Shown here: one piece after another, positions 4,618 to 6,174 of the stretch
How positions within the stretch are numbered: the first letter of the stretch is position 1
How the letters are laid out: each line of letters starts with the position of its first letter
Assembly (NCBI GenBank): GCA_937915885.1
Contig: CALGGP010000022.1
Span: 1 to 6,174, forward strand
DNA: 6,174 nt
Reading direction: 5' to 3'
Origin: an uncultured Selenomonadales bacterium
Lineage (GTDB): Bacteria > Bacillota > Negativicutes > Selenomonadales > Selenomonadaceae
Notes under the pieces: generated by a model
The model's input: only the letters and a program-made list of their open reading frames with translations
The model's database searches: none
What the model was told of the DNA's origin: nothing
Program-made: the position numbers and the translations under genes

Positions 4618-5196
4618 TCATTCTTCTTCGTCGTCGCCGTTGCGCGCCTTCTTTATCTGTTTCGCGATCGCCAAGCCGAACGCCTCATAAAATTTTTCCG
4701 CCAACGTCTGATAGCTCCTCAACGTCTTATGCTCGGTCGACTTGCCGCCTTCGACCCGAAAATCGTAGAGCAGCTCGTGCGTCTTCGCATCGTACACGCT
4801 CCCGAACAGATTCACCCGTGAGTTATTCGCGATCGTCACGAACAGGTACGCGTCCGCATACTTGCCGACGTGCTCTTTATACACTTTCTTCGACTCGGGG
4901 ATCGGCAGGCGTCGAATGTCAATCGCCGTGTCCGCTTTGATCTCCCGCGCCAGATCGTTATACGAGATCACTTCGTAGCCCTTCGTCTTTTTGCCCGCCT
5001 CCGCCAAGCCTTTCAACAATTCGTCCGTCGTCGGCTCGCCCTCGAGCATCTTCGTGTAATACGGCAGGCAGATCGTCAATTTTTTGATGCCCGTCAAATC
5101 CGCGCCCTCTTCGATCGTCTCCGCCTGCCCCGCGAAACACACCGTCGAGAACGCCATCACCATTATCAGCGCCGCCAATCGGATTAATTTTTTCAA
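4618..5196 (-). CDS. Secreted protein of unknown function, TolB-N/CsgG-like fold suspected
   Basis: I do not recognise a named family. The protein is 192 residues from a TTG start at 5196. That start is chosen because GGAGGTG (plus-strand 5203-5209) lies six bases before it and because it gives a clean signal peptide: MKK, a hydrophobic stretch, then VCFA with cleavage likely before GQAE. A longer reading from the TTG at 5220 overlaps the dapA stop and lacks a ribosome binding site. The cysteine at -3 does not sit in a lipobox, so signal peptidase I processing is more likely than lipidation. The mature part alternates strands and helices: a first strand (KKLTICLPYY), a TDELLKGLAEAG helix, a GYEVISYNDL strand, then ADAYLFVTI and VNLFGSVYDAKTHELLYDFRVEG strands. 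This pattern resembles the N-terminal domain of TolB or CsgG-like periplasmic proteins (inference only). The C-terminus is charged (KKARNGDDEEE). It sits 20 bases after dapA in the same direction. An extracytoplasmic location suits a Negativicutes periplasm. Confidence 0.8.
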   Translation of the reverse strand: MKKLIRLAALIMVMAFSTVCFAGQAETIEEGADLTGIKKLTICLPYYTKMLEGEPTTDELLKGLAEAGKKTKGYEVISYNDLAREIKADTAIDIRRLPIPESKKVYKEHVGKYADAYLFVTIANNSRVNLFGSVYDAKTHELLYDFRVEGGKSTEHKTLRSYQTLAEKFYEAFGLAIAKQIKKARNGDDEEE

Positions 5197-5202
5197 CGCA
5201 AT

Positions 5203-5209
5203 CACCTCC
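5203..5209 (-). promoter_or_regulatory. Ribosome binding site deciding the TTG start of the secreted protein
   Basis: Reads GGAGGTG on the minus strand, six bases before TTG at 5196. It is a near-perfect anti-16S match and outweighs the longer open reading frame that starts upstream at 5220. Confidence 0.85.
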
Positions 5210-5216
5210 GCGCGGA

Positions 5217-6101
5217 TCAAATCAAATTATGAGCCCGCATCGCCGCCTTCAGCCGCTCGACATTCGGAGCCTCCATCGGGCTCAACGGCATTCTCAACGG
5301 TCCGACGTTCCAACCGAGAATTTGCATCGCGGTCTTGACGGGGATCGGATTGACTTCGCAAAACAGCGCGTCGATCAGATCGCAATAATCGATCTGCAAT
5401 CGCGCGGCGTCGTCGACCTTGCCGTCGAAATACAATTGACAGATGTCGTGAGTTTGTTGCGGCGCGACATTCGAGAGCACCGAGATCACTCCGATCCCGC
5501 CGAGCGACATGATCGGGACGATCTGATCGTCGTTGCCGGAATAAATCATGAGATCATCGCCGCAAGCCTTTCGAGTGCGGAGGACGGACGTGAGATCGCC
5601 GTTGGCCTCTTTGACGGCGACGATGCGCGGGTGCTTCGACATTCGAGCGTAGGTATCGACTTTGATCGAGACGCCGGTGCGCGACGGCACGTTGTAGACG
5701 ATGATCGGCAGGCGGGTGCTGTCGGCAATTTTTTCGTAATGCGCGGCGAGTCCGTTTTGAGTGCACTTGTTATAGTACGGCGTGACGATCAAGAGACCGT
5801 CGGCGCCGACCGATTCGGCGTATTGCGACAGCTCGATGGCGTAACGGGTTTCATTGGAACCGGCGCCCGCGACGACAGGGACGCGATGATTGACGTGGTC
5901 GACGGCGAATTTGATCGCGGCTTTGTGCTCGGCGTCGGACATGGTAGCGGCCTCGCCGGTGGTGCCGGTGATGATGATCGCGTCGGTGTGATTGGCGATC
6001 TGATGGTCGATGATGCGTCCGAGCTCGGCAAAATTAATGCCGTCGTCGGTGAAGGGCGTAATGATGGCGACGCCTGCGCCCTTAAAAATAATATCCTTCA
6101 T
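5217..6101 (-). CDS. dapA: 4-hydroxy-tetrahydrodipicolinate synthase (DapA)
   Basis: Cytoplasmic class I aldolase-type enzyme that condenses pyruvate with aspartate semialdehyde, the first committed step to diaminopimelate and lysine. The 294 residues match the family's usual length. Visible motifs are GTTGE at 46-50, with T47/T48 in the pyruvate site, the tyrosine pair Y109/Y110, YNVPSRTG at 136-143 (proton-relay Y136 and substrate-binding R141), and VKEANGD with Schiff-base lysine K164. All sit three residues after their E. coli counterparts. The ATG start has AGGAGA eight bases upstream (plus-strand 6110-6115). The stop TGA (5219-5217) lies 20 bases before the start of the secreted-protein gene, so the two are probably co-transcribed. 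The gene is complete, but its promoter is missing because genomic sequence ends about 20 bases beyond the ribosome binding site, where adapter begins. DapA-like paralogues (N-acetylneuraminate lyase, KDG aldolase) are possible in principle. The intact R141 favours true DapA. Confidence 0.96.
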   Translation of the reverse strand: MKDIIFKGAGVAIITPFTDDGINFAELGRIIDHQIANHTDAIIITGTTGEAATMSDAEHKAAIKFAVDHVNHRVPVVAGAGSNETRYAIELSQYAESVGADGLLIVTPYYNKCTQNGLAAHYEKIADSTRLPIIVYNVPSRTGVSIKVDTYARMSKHPRIVAVKEANGDLTSVLRTRKACGDDLMIYSGNDDQIVPIMSLGGIGVISVLSNVAPQQTHDICQLYFDGKVDDAARLQIDYCDLIDALFCEVNPIPVKTAMQILGWNVGPLRMPLSPMEAPNVERLKAAMRAHNLI

Positions 6102-6135
6102 ATTGTTTCTCTCCTAAAATTTATTCCCGCCCACC

Positions 6136-6174
6136 AGATCGGAAGAGCGTCGTGTAGGGAAAGAGTGTAGATCT
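6136..6174. other. Illumina sequencing adapter (non-genomic)
   Basis: The last 39 bases begin AGATCGGAAGAGCGTCGTGT and continue through AGGGAAAGAGTGTAGATCT, the standard Illumina TruSeq universal adapter as I know it. It joins genomic sequence about 20 bases upstream of the dapA ribosome binding site. It is an artefact at a contig end and should be trimmed; true genomic sequence stops at about 6135. Confidence 0.97.

Noticed and set aside
5229..6170. 313-codon plus-strand open frame antisense to dapA
   Set aside because: It is the shadow of a clearly conserved dapA, is rich in D/R/V from codon bias, and its last residues are translated adapter.

Overview
The window is 6.1 kb of bacterial sequence in which every convincing gene lies on the minus strand, so it reads biologically from right to left. 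The organism is most likely a Firmicute, probably a Negativicutes (Selenomonadales-like) member. The clearest clue is ribosomal protein L27, which carries the Firmicutes-type N-terminal extension (LQLFAHKKG) that is normally removed by the Prp protease. TTG starts, strong GGAGGTG-type ribosome binding sites and GC-rich genes agree with this. The placement is an inference from family knowledge, not from a search.

In transcription order: dapA (lysine/diaminopimelate synthesis) begins at 6101 and is followed 20 bases later by a small secreted protein of unknown function (5196-4618). Next comes a roughly 400 bp gene-free stretch (4222-4617). It contains two oppositely oriented copies of a 75-76 bp palindrome-ended repeat and, between them, a 19 bp periodic array. 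rpmA (L27) follows and ends in a clear intrinsic terminator. Directly behind that terminator sits a GC-poorer family 17 glycosyltransferase (GT17) gene split by a -1 frameshift at or near a run of seven G. After it comes a second, truncated C-terminal GT17 copy. Then a cation diffusion facilitator exporter leads, with its stop codon inside the next ribosome binding site, into obgE. Downstream of obgE (1-406) is a second gene-free stretch with another copy of the 75 bp repeat, 45 bp direct repeats, and a near-consensus sigma-70 promoter firing out of the left edge.

rpmA and obgE are the conserved ribosome-biogenesis pair, but the usual partners rplU and prp are not upstream of rpmA. The GT17 genes and the metal exporter are wedged between rpmA and obgE. 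The GT17 pair looks like acquired or decaying surface-glycan cargo. The right end of the window (6136-6174) is not genomic: it matches the Illumina adapter, so this is a contig end with untrimmed adapter. I see no defence system, CRISPR array, prophage or transposase. The most interesting items are the repeat family, the frameshifted GT17 with its tandem remnant, and the unusual gene context of rpmA.
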